From a virus: 22,188 nucleotides of DNA. How positions within the stretch are numbered: position 1 is the stretch's first letter; the number at the start of each line of letters is the position of its first letter. The stretch lies in the IMG/VR virus record IMGVR_UViG_3300018022_000344, positions 1 through 22,188 of that record. One strand, 5' to 3'. The translations under genes and the position numbers were made by a program. This document shows, piece by piece, positions 13,417 to 20,750 of this stretch. The notes below the pieces were generated by a model. It searched no databases, had not been told where the DNA came from, and was given only the letters and a program-made list of their open reading frames with translations.

Positions 13417-14634
13417 TCAGCAAACTCTTTCCATTTGGAAGGCACCGATTCCAAACCTCGCCGCGATGTCGTCGCGCGCCTCCCCGACATATTCAAAACT
13501 CGCGGTCAACCGCCTGCTGCTGAGCGTCTTGTCCAACGCGGCCATTCGATTGTTCTTCCGATGGCCGCGCCGAATGCGCGATGGTGATCGGCTCATTCGC
13601 CACTGCGGCGATCTCGCCCGGTGATGGATCATCGCCGGATGGCTGGTCACGCTCCTGTACGGCTTGCCCGTGGCCACAAACAGCGACGCGACAAATTCAC
13701 TCATGGCATTGCCGATGCCCACGCCCTGAAAATCCGGCAGGCAAACGCAACGATGCTCGCGCCAGCCCGATCGCACCGGATGAGGAAATGGCAAAACCGC
13801 CACGAAAGCCGCCGGCCGCTCCTCGACCAATCCCATGAAACATTGCGCCGACGGATGAAGCTTTCCACTCAGATAGTGATGACGACCGAATAGCTTCCAC
13901 GCCGATGTACCGCAGCGCACGATCTCCAAGTTGATTTCCGGCCGGTGAAAGATCAAGGAGCTGCTCTCCTCTCTCCTTTCTCCACCTCTCCTCTCTAGCC
14001 GCTGGCTCCCCATATCCAAAACCCAGTCCGGCTCAAGCCACGGAAGCACATCGTAATGGCACGTCACCGCGACGAACCTGCGGTCCGACTGGCGCACGGC
14101 CCGGCTGATTGCGCTCGAGCCGATCCGTGCCACCGTCCGATCCACAACGCTGGTGAATTCATCCACCACGGCACAGTTAGCCCCCGGCGGGGAGGCTTTG
14201 CCTTCCCCTGACTCACCGGGGGCCAATTCCGCCAGCGTCCGGGCCATGCTGACTCGGAACTGCTCGCCGTTGCTGAGAAGGTGAAACGGCCGCATCCATG
14301 CCGGCGGCGAACTAAAGCCCACGCTTCCCAGCAGCTGCGTGATGTCCCGAACGCCCATGTTCGCCGGAAAGCCGTCCAAAATGCTCTGGTCGGCGGGCCA
14401 ATCCCAATGCTGAACCATCCGATCACCGAAGGCCTGTCGCGCAACCGTTGTTTTGCCCGACCCGCTCGGCCCGACGATCACGCCGATGCTCCACGCATCC
14501 TGCAGCGACGGCAGTTCCACCGTGAAGGAGCAGTGAGATCCAGACCCCGCGGGCAGATCAAACATCCCGGCCACCTGTCGGACGCGGAAGCTGTCCCGCA
14601 GCGGACATTCAACTACAGCGTGAACAGTCGGCAT
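13417..14634 (-). CDS. ABC-type ATPase fused to a GNAT-like acyltransferase domain (COG2401-like)
   Basis: A 405-aa two-domain protein. Residues ~40-210 form an ABC ATPase: Walker A GPSGSGKT (55-62), a signature helix LLSNGEQFRVSMARTL (119-134), Walker B CAVVDEFTSVVD (154-165) and an H-loop His in VTCHYDV (193). There is no membrane domain, so it is not a transporter. A charged RRGGERREESSS linker leads to a GNAT-like domain (about 238-383) with RHHYLSGKLHPSAQCF, the acyl-CoA-loop-like LPDFQGVGIGNAMSEF (299-314) and a closing RLTASFEYVG. This matches my memory of ABC-type ATPases fused to a predicted acetyltransferase. Residues ~139-152 (GESGEGKASPPG) are an insertion encoded by nested P1/P2 palindromes. 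The ATG, with AGGGA upstream, overlaps the ParB gene by 22 nt. A role in DNA-base modification is inference. Confidence 0.75.
   Translation of the reverse strand: MPTVHAVVECPLRDSFRVRQVAGMFDLPAGSGSHCSFTVELPSLQDAWSIGVIVGPSGSGKTTVARQAFGDRMVQHWDWPADQSILDGFPANMGVRDITQLLGSVGFSSPPAWMRPFHLLSNGEQFRVSMARTLAELAPGESGEGKASPPGANCAVVDEFTSVVDRTVARIGSSAISRAVRQSDRRFVAVTCHYDVLPWLEPDWVLDMGSQRLERRGGERREESSSLIFHRPEINLEIVRCGTSAWKLFGRHHYLSGKLHPSAQCFMGLVEERPAAFVAVLPFPHPVRSGWREHRCVCLPDFQGVGIGNAMSEFVASLFVATGKPYRSVTSHPAMIHHRARSPQWRMSRSPSRIRRGHRKNNRMAALDKTLSSRRLTASFEYVGEARDDIAARFGIGAFQMERVC
14178..14224. repeat. P2 repeat nested inside a split P1 palindrome, within the ATPase gene
   Basis: Outer halves TAGCCCCCGG (14178-14187) and CACCGGGGGCC (14214-14224) match the two ends of the P1 palindrome found at 16824. 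Between them lies GGGGAGGCTTTGCCTTCCCC (14189-14208), a P2 unit. The frame stays open and adds about 14 residues between the ATPase signature helix and Walker B. Confidence 0.75.
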
Positions 14635-15131
14635 GAATATCCCTCGGCCGTCAGTCGTTCGTACAATTGCTTCTGGCCGCCTTCATCGCGACACTCGGCA
14701 ACGACTTCAAACAACGCGTCAATATCAGATGCCGCTTCAAGGGGCTCCCCCGTGTCATCGACGAACTTCTGTAGTTCGTCGTCTGTAAACCCCACATCGC
14801 CCAGCTCCCCGCCGGAAAGAAGGCTTGTCAGTGTTATCGCATCCCATTCAGCCAATTCGGCCGTGCGATTGTCCGCGATGGCGTAGGCCGCTAATTCAGT
14901 CGCCGGAAGATCGGAGCGAACGACCTTAATGTGCGACCAGCCGAGCGCCCTGGCCGCGGCAAGCTGGCCGTTGCCCGCCCGGACCACTCCGCGCGAATCA
15001 ACGACGATCGGCTTTTGCTGTCCGAACCGCCGCAAACTCGCGACGATCGCATCCAGGTTCCGCTCCCCGTGCTTGCGCGCGTTGGCCGGGTCCGGACTGA
15101 GGCTGTCAATGGCCACGGTTTCGACGGTCAT
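14613..15131 (-). CDS. ParB-like nuclease-domain protein
   Basis: A 172-aa protein. Residues 1-100 are a ParB/Srx-type domain: the VAIDSLSPDPANARKH strand-loop, LRRFGQQKPIVVDSRGVVRA, the signature GNGQLAAARALGW (53-65) and YAIADNRTAELAEWD (83-97). There is no obvious centromere-binding HTH, so this is not a partition ParB. The C-terminal ~40 residues, DALFEVVAECRDEGGQKQLY and RLTAEGYSCRLFTL, are of a type I associate with phage ParB-like and methylase-linked proteins. The ATG at 15131 has AGGACC upstream. The gene directly precedes and overlaps the ATPase-GNAT gene by 22 nt, indicating joint expression. Phage ParB-domain proteins can be nucleases, NTP-binding enzymes or parts of modification systems; which applies here is open. 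Confidence 0.85.
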   Translation of the reverse strand: MTVETVAIDSLSPDPANARKHGERNLDAIVASLRRFGQQKPIVVDSRGVVRAGNGQLAAARALGWSHIKVVRSDLPATELAAYAIADNRTAELAEWDAITLTSLLSGGELGDVGFTDDELQKFVDDTGEPLEAASDIDALFEVVAECRDEGGQKQLYERLTAEGYSCRLFTL

Positions 15132-15151
15132 TATTGAAAGGTCCTCACGGC

Positions 15152-15598
15152 CTAATACCCCGTGGGCGCCGTCGCGGCCGGCCAGCGCCGCGCGGCATTG
15201 AGTTTTTCGTTGCCGCGATACCGAAGCATTTCCGCCTCCACCTGCGACTGCAATTGAGCAATGTGATCGCCCTCGGAGCCATCATCGCGCAGCCCGCGCG
15301 ACTGATACAGCCAGGCGCCGGCGATCACCGCCGCCCAACGCGTGACCAGAGCAGCATCCGTCCCGATCGGGGCAAGCGGTGTTACGTAGTTCCCGAAATT
15401 CGCGAAGGTACTGATGATCTTGCCATCGGCAAAACTCAGCGCCTGTTGGATGCGCGACACATCCGCGGTGGTTTGCGCATTATCCAACTGTGACCAGGCG
15501 CGCACGTTGTCAATGCCAAACTGAGATTCGACATCGCTCTGAACGGCGTAGCGTCCAGAGGCTGAGCCGGCGCTGATGGGCGTCGCGGTGACAGGCAT
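15152..15598 (-). CDS. DUF1320 head-tail connector protein (Mu gp36-like)
   Basis: A 148-aa protein, the usual length for DUF1320. It starts at ATG 15598, preceded by AAAGGGAT. RYAVQSDVESQFGIDNVRAW near residues 16-35 is the typical YA..DLE..FG N-terminus. VSRIQQALSFADGKIISTFA (48-67) is the helix of the A-x-A-x-IDS type. ALVTRWAAVIAGAWLYQSRG (82-101) and the following long helix to EMLRYRG complete the all-alpha connector fold. The protein joins the portal to the tail in Mu-type virions. Normally it lies close to the capsid gene; here it is about 9 kb away, upstream of the ParB gene and downstream of the tail-spike genes. Confidence 0.82.
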   Translation of the reverse strand: MPVTATPISAGSASGRYAVQSDVESQFGIDNVRAWSQLDNAQTTADVSRIQQALSFADGKIISTFANFGNYVTPLAPIGTDAALVTRWAAVIAGAWLYQSRGLRDDGSEGDHIAQLQSQVEAEMLRYRGNEKLNAARRWPAATAPTGY

Positions 15599-15618
15599 GG
15601 GCCATCCCTTTCACTTAC

Positions 15619-16452
15619 CTAAACCGAAAAAGCTGACGATACATCCGGCCCGTCGGCGCCGATTTTCGTGAAGACGGCGACGTACGTGCCGCTTTGAACG
15701 TACGCGGGCGATAGCCAGCCGCCGTCCGGACCGGTCGCGGCGGCGGCCTGAACAAGATCGGGCTGCGACGGCCAATTTGTCGCCAGGTAAATCAGCACCT
15801 GAGCCCCTTCAACGCCATTGCCATTACTGTCGACGTAGCGGAGATTGTCGGTTCCGCCGGTGTTGTGATTGATCGCGATCGGACCGCCGCCGGCGCCGAC
15901 GTTCCCCGCATTCACGCTTGGCAATCCGCCATTCAGCGAGACGGCCGTGCCGTTCCACTGGGTGACGTTCACATTGCCGCCGGATGCAAACGTGCTGGTT
16001 CCGATGCTGGCTGGGAACGCGACCGAAGCCGCGGCGCTGGCGGTCTGCCCCGCGACCTGTGTGATATTCACGTTTACGTTGCTGCCGCTCATCGCGACGC
16101 TCGCCGCGCTTGCAGCGTTGGAGGCCAGCGGAAACGACTCTGCCGTGCCGGTCCAGTAGATCGTTCCGCCGAGCATGCCGTTGCTTTGATCGGTGGATGC
16201 CGGAGAGCTGCCAGATTGCTGCCGGAACAGCACGTGGTACGCCCCGGCCGTCGTGATCGCGGCCGGGAAATCGCCCTCGTAGATCCCGGTGGTGGATTGC
16301 TCCATGGCGGCATTGGCGTAATGCGCCCAATCTCCGACCAGCGGCAACTCGAAGACCCCGCTATCGGTGCGCCATGCCTGGCCCGCGGCATTGAGGATGA
16401 CGGCATATACCGTCGCGCCGGAGATGAATGGTGTTTTAAGCTCTTTAGACAT
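15619..16452 (-). CDS. Virion / tail-associated structural protein
   Basis: A 277-aa protein from ATG 16452; the longer open frame to 16686 is a shadow of the next gene. There is only a weak ribosome site. The N-terminal third (SGATVYAVILNAAGQAWRTD, then TTGIYEGDFPAAITTAGAYH) is a compact beta domain of a kind common in phage tail appendages. The middle, SNVNVNITQVAGQTASAAAS and GGNVNVTQWNGTAVSLNGG, is a low-complexity Asn/Val/Thr/Ser repeat typical of fibrous tail proteins. The C-terminus (YVDSNGNGVEGAQVLIYLAT) looks like an Ig-like or carboxypeptidase-regulatory-type fold. It lies between the spike region and the DUF1320 gene. I infer a tail fibre or baseplate accessory role; no enzyme motif is seen. 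Confidence 0.55.
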   Translation of the reverse strand: MSKELKTPFISGATVYAVILNAAGQAWRTDSGVFELPLVGDWAHYANAAMEQSTTGIYEGDFPAAITTAGAYHVLFRQQSGSSPASTDQSNGMLGGTIYWTGTAESFPLASNAASAASVAMSGSNVNVNITQVAGQTASAAASVAFPASIGTSTFASGGNVNVTQWNGTAVSLNGGLPSVNAGNVGAGGGPIAINHNTGGTDNLRYVDSNGNGVEGAQVLIYLATNWPSQPDLVQAAAATGPDGGWLSPAYVQSGTYVAVFTKIGADGPDVSSAFSV

Positions 16453-16467
16453 TTCCGTGAACCTATA

Positions 16468-16493
16468 TAGCCCCCGGTGATTCACCGGGGGTT
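16468..16493. repeat. P1 palindrome, copy 2
   Basis: TAGCCCCCGGTGA, then TTCACCGGGGG; stem of 10 bp around a single central base. It contains the stop codon of the 109-aa structural protein gene (TGA at 16482-16484 on the minus strand). No U-tract follows on the transcript strand, so it is not a standard terminator. Confidence 0.8.
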
Positions 16494-16811
16494 TGCCGGT
16501 GGCGTCAGCGTGACCGTTCCGTCCCTGTTGGCCGTTACGGTCCAGCCAGCCGGAACTGGATTCGGCGTCGTTCCGGTAATCGATCCGATCAATCCGCAAA
16601 GCAGCGCCGAAAGCTGGAACAGGCTCGCTGCGTTGGCTCCGAACGCCGCCACCACCTGGTGGGGCACCGCTCCTGGATTCTTCCAAACCAGGTTCGATCC
16701 ATCGTTCAGAAGGTTGTTCAGACGGTTGAATTCAATCTGGATGCGCGCCCAGAATGAATTCACGCTCGCGGTCAGCGGATTCACGGGCGAAGTTGAAAGA
16801 TCGATTGGCAT
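16482..16811 (-). CDS. Small phage structural protein bounded by P1 palindromes
   Basis: The ATG at 16811 has GGAGA 4 nt upstream, giving a 109-aa protein that starts MPIDLSTSPVNPLTASVNSF. The first half (FWARIQIEFNRLNNLLND) is helical; the end (AGWTVTANRDGTVTLTPP) is a beta strand pair. I recognise no family. It lies between the tail spike and a tail-associated protein gene, so it may be a trimerisation, chaperone or adaptor protein for the spike. P1 palindromes lie on both sides, and the TGA stop and last two codons (Pro-Arg) are supplied by the downstream palindrome, so the C-terminus may have been altered when that repeat arrived. Confidence 0.6.
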   Translation of the reverse strand: MPIDLSTSPVNPLTASVNSFWARIQIEFNRLNNLLNDGSNLVWKNPGAVPHQVVAAFGANAASLFQLSALLCGLIGSITGTTPNPVPAGWTVTANRDGTVTLTPPANPR

Positions 16812-16823
16812 GGTTTCTCCACA

Positions 16824-16850
16824 TAGCCCCCGGTGAATCACCGGGGGCTA
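16824..16850. repeat. P1 palindrome, copy 1 (perfect)
   Basis: TAGCCCCCGGTG and CACCGGGGGCTA are exact reverse complements around a 3-nt AAT loop. It lies between the tail spike stop (16861) and the next gene's ribosome site. A stable 12-bp stem without a U-tract suggests an mRNA-stabilising or REP-like element. Confidence 0.85.
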
Positions 16851-16860
16851 ACTGTTGTTC

Positions 16861-18615
16861 TCACAATCCATTCGCGTATCCGGTTAAATCCCACTTCGAA
16901 TTGTCCTGATCGTACTGGAACGTTAAATACGCCTTCTTTCCCGCGGCGATCGTGCCGGCCGAGCTCGAGCCGAGGTCGTAGCCGGCGGCGAAGGATAGGA
17001 TCATCGCGGTGCTACCGGAGTTGGTATTTTTGATTCGCTGCACGACCTTCGTGAAATCGGCCACAGTGGCTCCGGTCCCTGTATTAAATGGCGGCGGATT
17101 CACCGTCAGCGTGTTCGACGTCAAGGTGCCGGCATCGACGGCGATCTCGCTGAAACTGGCCAATGGCGGCGTGACGGCGCTGGATGAGACGCTCGGGGAC
17201 GAAAATGTCTGTGGAATCTCAAAAACGGAAGTGCCGCCGGAAAGTATCGCGATGAAGACGTTCCCGGCGTCAGCTTGATTCGCGAGATAGGGGATATAGG
17301 GCTGCGAAAGATTCGGCGTATTCTGCACGAACCGGCAACCCTTCACCTCAACACCCGACATGCTGATGAACTGGGCATTGTGCGGGCTGCTGGAGGTATC
17401 GTTGTTAATGAAGTCGCAATCCTCGCAATAGATCGTGCAGTTCGCCCCCGCAAGGCTCCGCATGGTGCTGGAAACTCCGTTGTATGTCGTTATGAATTGG
17501 CAACGTAAAAATGTTCCGTTGAAGGTCCATGTTCCCGTTGTCGCGTGCTGGGTGGTATCGTAGTTGGACCGGAACCAGCAGTCATCGCACGTGTAAACAG
17601 TGGAGTTGCCGTTGCCCGCGCCAGAGTTCAAATACAGGCCGTCAATTCGTCCCGTGAAGTCGCAATTGCGCAGCGTAAAGGCGGTGGATGTCTGCGTCGA
17701 TCCGGCCCCGGCCCCTATGTTAAACCCGATCGGCGCTACGTTGTTCGTTCCATTGATCGCGTTGATCGTAACATTCTCCACCACCGATCCAGTGCCCAAG
17801 ACGACGAAGAGTCCCGGAGTTGAGGCGACGCCGGTGTTCTGGATGGTCGTCACGCCGATGCCGCATCCGGAGAGACTGACGCCGTTCGGCAGAACGATTT
17901 GGCCTGGGCAATTGTAAGTTCCCGGCCCGACGAAAACGCATTGCCCCGGGGTTGCCACTGAGAGCGCGTGGGCAATCGTGGCGTAGGGAGCGAGGTTCGT
18001 CCCATTACCCCTCATGTCGCTGCCATTGGTCCCATCCACATAAATCGCCTGGGCAGCGGTGAACGTTGATTTGATGAAATTCCCGTTCGTGTCGATATAG
18101 CTGGCAATAAAGCCGCCGATGGCATTGGCGCCAAAGCCCGCGATATATTTCTTGCCCGTGGTGCTGCCGCTGAAGGAAGGGGCGAATACTGTTCCAATGG
18201 CGGTCACCGATCCCGAAACCGACAGAGCTGCGCCGAAAGCCGAGCCGGAGATCGTCCCTGAGCTTCCCGTCACCGCGGGAGAGATCAAAAGGGTTGTGCA
18301 GTCCAGCTCGACATTCCCGCTGCCATCTGCGTAGACGTCGGCGATGGAGTCAAAATTCAGGCCGCCGCCGAGATATAATTGTACGGTCGAGGAGAGCTGC
18401 ACCATGCCCTCGGCCACCGTCATCGCCGCAAAGCCGGTGTCGTCGCAGAAATTGAGTGCTCGATTCGAGCCGGTGTTGATGATCTGGATGCGGGTGTTGC
18501 CGTCGCTGTCTTTAACGTTGCCGGCATAATCCAGATCGAGCCCGCCGAGATTCAGCGTGCCGGTCAGCGTCCCGCCGGCCAGGGGAAGAAATTGTCCAAT
18601 GTATCCGCCCAACAT
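16861..18615 (-). CDS. Tail spike / fibre with a parallel beta-helix
   Basis: A 584-aa protein from ATG 18615, which overlaps the previous TAA (TAATG) and has GGGGAA upstream. Residues 9-25, FLPLAGGTLTGTLNLGG, are the classic phage tail-fibre repeat motif. Residues ~150-185 include the AIYVDGTNGSDMRGNGT segment and PYATIAHALSVATPGQCVFV, the entry to a pectate-lyase-3 / DUF1565-type right-handed beta-helix. VFVGPGTYNCPGQIVLPNG follows, with several later coils (NCDFTGRIDGLYLNSGAG, TCDDCWFRSN, CEDCDFINND). The last ~90 residues form a non-helical tip with AILSFAAGYDLGSSSAG-like and KWDLTGYANGL elements. It should bind, and possibly degrade, a host surface glycan; no catalytic residues can be assigned. 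It is transcribed right after the exported beta-helix gene. Confidence 0.78.
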   Translation of the reverse strand: MLGGYIGQFLPLAGGTLTGTLNLGGLDLDYAGNVKDSDGNTRIQIINTGSNRALNFCDDTGFAAMTVAEGMVQLSSTVQLYLGGGLNFDSIADVYADGSGNVELDCTTLLISPAVTGSSGTISGSAFGAALSVSGSVTAIGTVFAPSFSGSTTGKKYIAGFGANAIGGFIASYIDTNGNFIKSTFTAAQAIYVDGTNGSDMRGNGTNLAPYATIAHALSVATPGQCVFVGPGTYNCPGQIVLPNGVSLSGCGIGVTTIQNTGVASTPGLFVVLGTGSVVENVTINAINGTNNVAPIGFNIGAGAGSTQTSTAFTLRNCDFTGRIDGLYLNSGAGNGNSTVYTCDDCWFRSNYDTTQHATTGTWTFNGTFLRCQFITTYNGVSSTMRSLAGANCTIYCEDCDFINNDTSSSPHNAQFISMSGVEVKGCRFVQNTPNLSQPYIPYLANQADAGNVFIAILSGGTSVFEIPQTFSSPSVSSSAVTPPLASFSEIAVDAGTLTSNTLTVNPPPFNTGTGATVADFTKVVQRIKNTNSGSTAMILSFAAGYDLGSSSAGTIAAGKKAYLTFQYDQDNSKWDLTGYANGL

Positions 18616-20513
18616 TATGGGTTCCCCGATGTAGGTGCGAGCACCTGAAATCCCGCTTGAATCCAATTCACAACGGCCGCAGGTTCAAGGTTCGCCTTCC
18701 AATTTCCGCTCCATTGGTTCTCCATCGCCGACAGCAGCGCAGGAGCGCCAGAGTATCCAAGCGACTGTGCGTAGGTTCGTGTACATCGCGTCGGGTCAGC
18801 GTAGTGCGGAATCGCGCCGATCACGTTGAGGACGCCGGTCACACCAGGAAAATAACATTGAAGATAGGTGATCGTCGCGCTCGGCGGCCCGTTGAAATTC
18901 AAAGCATTCGCTGCGCCGGTCGCCGGATTTGGATAGCTCGATGACCAGGTGTACCAGTCATTAACTACGCAGTTGCTCAGTGCAGCGACCGTCGCCACCG
19001 TCGGCAGCCCCTTGGCCCCGTCGTTGACGTGGACCCCCAGGGCAAACCCGCCATTGACGACCTCCGGCTTGTTGATAACGGTCACCGTGTCCATCGTGCC
19101 GGTTGGAACGCAGTCAAGAAACACGCCCCACCCGCGCGTGCCACCGTTGGTGGCAGGCGGCACCGGCGGCGGTTCAACCATCGTCAAGGCGCTTCCGATC
19201 ATTCCACCAAAGTCGAACTCATTGCCACCTTTGCCATCACCGCCACCGTCGACCACAACATTGTGGAAGCGGCCTTGATACACTGCAACATAGCCCGCGA
19301 TGGGATTGGCAAGGAACAGGTCCGTATCACATAGACCGCCGGAATTTCCTTCAAGTCCTTCGGAATCTGCGGTGGCGAAGACGGTGTTGACGTATCGGTG
19401 CTGCGGATCATTTGTCTCCGTCTTCGGGTTGACCCCCGTATACCAGTCGTGCTCGCGGCCCATCGGGTCAGATTTCGGCGCGGCCGTTACGTTCCAGCCG
19501 TTGTTAACCAGCACGTTTCCATCGCAGAGCATGTCATGGATGTGATAGTCATAAGCCCCGGCGAACGCCCCGTAGTTGTAAGCGATCACATTGCGGCGAA
19601 TGATGACCGTGTTGATCGCATAGGTCGGCCCGGTCTCGATGTTGATGGCCGTATGGAAGAATCGGAAGCGGTTATCTTCGATCAGGATGTGATCGCTTGG
19701 TGCGCCCCACTGACCGTTTTGGTCGAGAACCTGAAACGCCACGACCTCACCGGCGTAGCCCTTGTCGTAAGTCGGAGAGGCTGGATCGCGCTGATCGGCG
19801 TAGAAATCAATGCCGTCTACAATCACATAATGGGCCGGGCCGTTGGCGACGCCCAGTTGCGCCTCGATGAGCGGACGCGGGAGCGAGCGATCCAAAAACC
19901 CCTTCGGACCCACGCTGACGAACATCAGCGGCCTCGCGGCCGTCCCCACGTTGCCACGCAGGTTCGTATTGATGATCGCCTGCGAGTAGATATCGCCCTT
20001 GTATATAATAATCGCGTGTGATCCGTTGGCGATGGCGGCGTTTTGGGCGCTTGCAAGATCGTTGAAATCGTTCGCGCCGTGATAGGGCGCGCCCGACGGA
20101 CTGAAACCGATGGCGTTGGCGGGGATGTACGAGGTCAGATCGACGAATCCGTTTGCATCCTTCGGGAATGTCGCCAGCCACGCGTCCGATCCATACGTCT
20201 GCCCTGCCATCCCCGGCAACGCGCCCGGCTGTGTCGTTGGCGGAGTTACGACAGGCGACGGAACGACCGGCGGAGGAACAACCACCACTGGCGGCGGCGT
20301 CACCGGCTGGGTTGTGCGCTGAGTTGCCGCCGGGGTGAAGGTGACCGGCGTCGGCCCGACCGTGATAACCCCACCGCTCGACATCGTCGCCGATTGCGCC
20401 GGCAGGGTTGCAGTGGAACTTTGCGCTGTAACCTTTAGCGCGACCGCGATGATGAGTAGAAACAGCAGCGCCGTGATCGCGGGTATGAGCGGATGTCTTT
20501 TGTTGTGTCGCAT
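18615..20513 (-). CDS. Exported or membrane-anchored beta-helix protein
   Basis: From ATG 20513, with GGTGAG upstream, the product is 632 aa; the longer frame to 20687 overlaps a real 53-aa gene. Residues 1-30 form a basic n-region (MRHNKRHPL) and a hydrophobic core (ALLFLLIIAVAL) ending in KVTA-QS, a plausible signal peptide or anchor. Residues ~68-98 are a Pro/Val/Thr linker. The remainder is a right-handed parallel beta-helix: GSHAIIIYKGDIYSQAIINT, DHILIEDNRFRFFHTAINIE, NTVIIRRNVIAYNYGAFAGA, HNVVVDGGGDGKGGNEFDFG. No lyase or hydrolase catalytic set is clear. A signal sequence is unexpected for a virion spike, since tail spikes assemble in the cytoplasm. It overlaps the tail spike gene by one base and so shares its transcript. 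It may be a secreted glycan-binding or glycan-cleaving protein. Confidence 0.7.
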   Translation of the reverse strand: MRHNKRHPLIPAITALLFLLIIAVALKVTAQSSTATLPAQSATMSSGGVITVGPTPVTFTPAATQRTTQPVTPPPVVVVPPPVVPSPVVTPPTTQPGALPGMAGQTYGSDAWLATFPKDANGFVDLTSYIPANAIGFSPSGAPYHGANDFNDLASAQNAAIANGSHAIIIYKGDIYSQAIINTNLRGNVGTAARPLMFVSVGPKGFLDRSLPRPLIEAQLGVANGPAHYVIVDGIDFYADQRDPASPTYDKGYAGEVVAFQVLDQNGQWGAPSDHILIEDNRFRFFHTAINIETGPTYAINTVIIRRNVIAYNYGAFAGAYDYHIHDMLCDGNVLVNNGWNVTAAPKSDPMGREHDWYTGVNPKTETNDPQHRYVNTVFATADSEGLEGNSGGLCDTDLFLANPIAGYVAVYQGRFHNVVVDGGGDGKGGNEFDFGGMIGSALTMVEPPPVPPATNGGTRGWGVFLDCVPTGTMDTVTVINKPEVVNGGFALGVHVNDGAKGLPTVATVAALSNCVVNDWYTWSSSYPNPATGAANALNFNGPPSATITYLQCYFPGVTGVLNVIGAIPHYADPTRCTRTYAQSLGYSGAPALLSAMENQWSGNWKANLEPAAVVNWIQAGFQVLAPTSGNP

Positions 20514-20577
20514 AAGTCTCACCGTTGCACGAGCGCCCTCCGGGCAATCTTGGCCCGGCGGCGAATTCGACGAATTA

Positions 20578-20739
20578 TCACTTCCCGTTATAGACAGACC
20601 ATGCAAGGCAGCAAACCGACAGGCCGAGGAAGATCTGCGCTGCGCCGAAGAGTCCGGCCTTGTCAGAAAAGCGGAAACCAGCCCCACAGCAGATGAAAAA
20701 TAGCACCAAGAAAATGATGCAGAGAATTTGCGCGATCAT
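20578..20739 (-). CDS. 53-aa two-TM protein, holin candidate
   Basis: This small gene is easily missed because a larger frame (from 20687) overlaps it. ATG 20739 is preceded by GGGAG 6 nt upstream and begins 11 nt after the stop of the TM/coiled-coil gene. The product starts MIAQILCIIFLVLFFICCGA, has a short polar FRFSDKAG turn, then a second hydrophobic segment, LFGAAQIFLGLSVCCLAWSV, and ends YNGK. Two close transmembrane helices with a tiny loop and a short charged tail fit class II-type phage holins, which make membrane holes for lysis. It lies in a row with another small membrane protein. No endolysin gene is visible in this window, so the role is inferred from topology only. Confidence 0.65.
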   Translation of the reverse strand: MIAQILCIIFLVLFFICCGAGFRFSDKAGLFGAAQIFLGLSVCCLAWSVYNGK

Positions 20740-20750
20740 AGATGCTCCCG

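Noticed and set aside
13251-13496. 81-codon minus-strand ORF downstream of and overlapping the ATPase-GNAT gene
   Set aside because: There is no ribosome site, its first half is out-of-frame sequence of the ATPase gene and its end is low complexity.
16824-16850. P1 palindrome as a Rho-independent terminator
   Set aside because: The stem is strong but neither strand has a following T-run, and the same sequence occurs inside a coding region.
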